Source: Opitutia bacterium (GTDB lineage: Bacteria > Verrucomicrobiota > Verrucomicrobiia > Opitutales > Seribacteraceae). From it: a stretch of DNA of 6,400 nucleotides. The notes beneath the pieces were generated by a model. That model did not search any database. It saw nothing but the letters and a program-made list of their open reading frames with translations, and was not told the origin of the DNA. Below are positions 5,128 through 6,400 of this stretch, in pieces. Position 1 is the stretch's first letter. The number at the start of each line of letters is the position of its first letter. The stretch is taken from contig JABGUO010000357.1 of NCBI GenBank assembly GCA_018646565.1, positions 1 to 6,400 of the forward strand, given 5' to 3'. The translations under genes were made by a program, and so were the position numbers.

Positions 5128-6400
5128 GTATATTACCGAATTTCCTGGCATCTTCCTCTGCACATTCTGTCAGTCCTGGAGTGACATATATTTTTCTAGG
5201 ATTACTGGTGTGTATGATTCTCTGCCTGGCTTTGGAGGAAAAGATTCACGCTAAAAAGTCTTTGATTGTAGGGTTATTTTCTGTCGTGGCCCTTTTTCTC
5301 GGTGCCTGGTTTAATCTGCTTCCTTTTACAGATGTAAGTAATCTTGTCATTGGTGGACACAAAATTTCTCTGCCTGTTTATATTCCGGGCGTGGATTGGG
5401 AAGTCATCGCGATCATACTTGGTTCCTCCCTGTTTGTGGATGTCACAAGCAAGTCCGGACTCTTCACTTGGGTTGCGGTTAAATTAACTAAGCTTTCTTC
5501 AGGAGATCCTCTTCGCCTACTTATTCTCTACGGGGTAATGACAGTGGTTTTTTCCGCGGTGCTGAATAATGTCACCGCGATGATCATCGTGGGTTCACTG
5601 ACTGGAGTCTCTCTTAAAAAACTCAATCAATCAGAAAAACTGTTGGGCTTCCTTCTAGTGGAGGGATTACTCACCAACATTGGAGGACTGCTCACCCTTA
5701 TTTCTTCAGTGCCCAATATTATTGTGGGGAAAACGGCGGGGATTGAATTTATTGATTTCTTCCTGAAAGCGGCACCTTATGTGGTAATTGCCACCGTGGT
5801 GACCCTCTGGCTTGGTTCCAGGCTTTTCAAAATCGGTTCACTTAAAACCGAGGAAGAAAAAACTTCCGCAAAGAATTTGGTGGCTGGATTTGATGAGAAC
5901 GAAGGAATTGAGTCGCCCGGTTTTTTCCGCTTTGGGGCCATTATGACATTTGTGTTTATTGGAACTGTGGCCATGACCTCGCAATTGCCTGTGGTCAACG
6001 AGCTCGGGCTTGGCTTTGTGGCTCTTTCCTTTGCTGGCATTATGCTCGTTCGGTACAAGTCAGTGGCGGATCGGTTTTATAAGACAATTGATTGGGATTT
6101 ACTCTTTTTCTTTGTCTGCTTATTTGCGGTGATTAATGTAATGGAGCATGCCCGTGTGCTAAACCTAATTGGTGATTGGCTCATGCCCATTATGGGGTTG
6201 GGGGATTCCGCGGGTCCAGCTGCCCTGCTTGTCGCCTCAGCTGCGGCCAGTTCGGTAACCGATAATATTCCCCTTGCTGCAATGTTGGCTAAGATACTCG
6301 GAGCGATGCCCGAAATTTCATCCAATCCGGACAGTCCTTACTGGTGGGCGGTTATATTTGGATCAAACCTTGGCGGAAATATCACTCCGATTGGATCCGC
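5124..6400 (+). CDS. ArsB/NhaD (SLC13-like) superfamily permease, probable Na+/H+ antiporter (3' partial)
   Basis: A polytopic inner-membrane ion transporter, with 425 complete codons visible and no stop before the window ends. I translated this frame by hand from a GTG at 5124 that overlaps the preceding TGA (GTGA). The frame is open throughout. Hydrophobic segments lie roughly at 20-37, 46-66, 92-108, 133-158, 172-202, 215-234, 269-288, 296-310, 323-340 and 364-392. Two related motifs mark the inverted-repeat halves of the fold: SAVLNNVTAMII (144-155) and SSVTDNIPLAAM (376-387), each followed by a glycine-rich re-entrant type segment, NIGGLLTLISSVPN (185-198) and GSNLGGNITPIGS (413-425). 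These are hallmarks of the ArsB/NhaD group. A charged loop (240-265) is cytoplasmic-linker-like. Starting at the ATG at 5214 would cut the first membrane helix, so GTG is preferred. NhaD-type Na+/H+ exchange is my best guess; arsenite, citrate or another anion cannot be excluded. Little sequence should be missing. Confidence 0.85.
   Translation, partial: MSILPNFLASSSAHSVSPGVTYIFLGLLVCMILCLALEEKIHAKKSLIVGLFSVVALFLGAWFNLLPFTDVSNLVIGGHKISLPVYIPGVDWEVIAIILGSSLFVDVTSKSGLFTWVAVKLTKLSSGDPLRLLILYGVMTVVFSAVLNNVTAMIIVGSLTGVSLKKLNQSEKLLGFLLVEGLLTNIGGLLTLISSVPNIIVGKTAGIEFIDFFLKAAPYVVIATVVTLWLGSRLFKIGSLKTEEEKTSAKNLVAGFDENEGIESPGFFRFGAIMTFVFIGTVAMTSQLPVVNELGLGFVALSFAGIMLVRYKSVADRFYKTIDWDLLFFFVCLFAVINVMEHARVLNLIGDWLMPIMGLGDSAGPAALLVASAAASSVTDNIPLAAMLAKILGAMPEISSNPDSPYWWAVIFGSNLGGNITPIGS

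Noticed and set aside
5069..5254. 61-codon + strand open frame
   Set aside because: It overlaps the end of the stress-protein gene and the start of the permease in a different frame from either, and shows no independent coding signal.
5777..6325. Two open frames on the - strand (5777-6058 and 6077-6325)
   Set aside because: Both are antisense to the permease, whose + strand frame is open throughout and carries clear family motifs.

Overview
This window reads as ordinary bacterial chromosome of moderate GC, with every supported gene on the + strand. Two short transcription units can be seen. The source is probably a free-living, polysaccharide- or uronate-using Gram-negative bacterium. Near-absence of Shine-Dalgarno sequences, the sequence character of the LacI-type regulator and the style of the universal-stress-protein/permease pair make me lean towards Verrucomicrobiota or another PVC-group lineage. 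That is an impression, not a proof.

Layout: positions 1-90 hold a possible tail of an upstream gene (stop at 60-62) and a short spacer. Positions 91-4201 carry four tightly spaced genes: an Ldh_2-family NAD(P)H oxidoreductase resembling B. subtilis YjmC, a PfkB-family 2-keto-3-deoxygluconate kinase (KdgK-like), an SDR resembling the UxuB/YjmF D-mannonate oxidoreductase (fructuronate reductase), and a LacI-family regulator. Gaps are 3 nt, 20 nt and 20-23 nt, as in an operon. A 65-nt spacer (4202-4266) with a 10-bp inverted repeat around a small hairpin separates these from a second pair: a universal-stress-protein-like gene (4267-5127) and a membrane permease of the ArsB/NhaD (SLC13-like) superfamily. 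The permease starts at a GTG overlapping the preceding stop by 4 nt and runs off the end of the window without a stop.

How the genes fit together: fructuronate -> D-mannonate (SDR) -> KDG (a mannonate dehydratase, not in this window) -> KDPG (PfkB kinase) -> pyruvate + glyceraldehyde-3-phosphate (an aldolase, not in this window). The LacI-type protein is the likely local regulator. The Ldh_2 enzyme has no secure substrate, but B. subtilis keeps a homologue (YjmC) in its hexuronate operon, so the association looks real. The stress-protein/permease pair looks like a separate ion-homeostasis unit in which the soluble protein may modulate the transporter.

I found no RNA gene, mobile element, CRISPR array or prophage signal, and nothing that I can defend as a wholly new system. 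The items most worth following are the orphan Ldh_2 enzyme in a uronate cassette, the coupled stress-protein/permease pair, and the structured leader between the two units.
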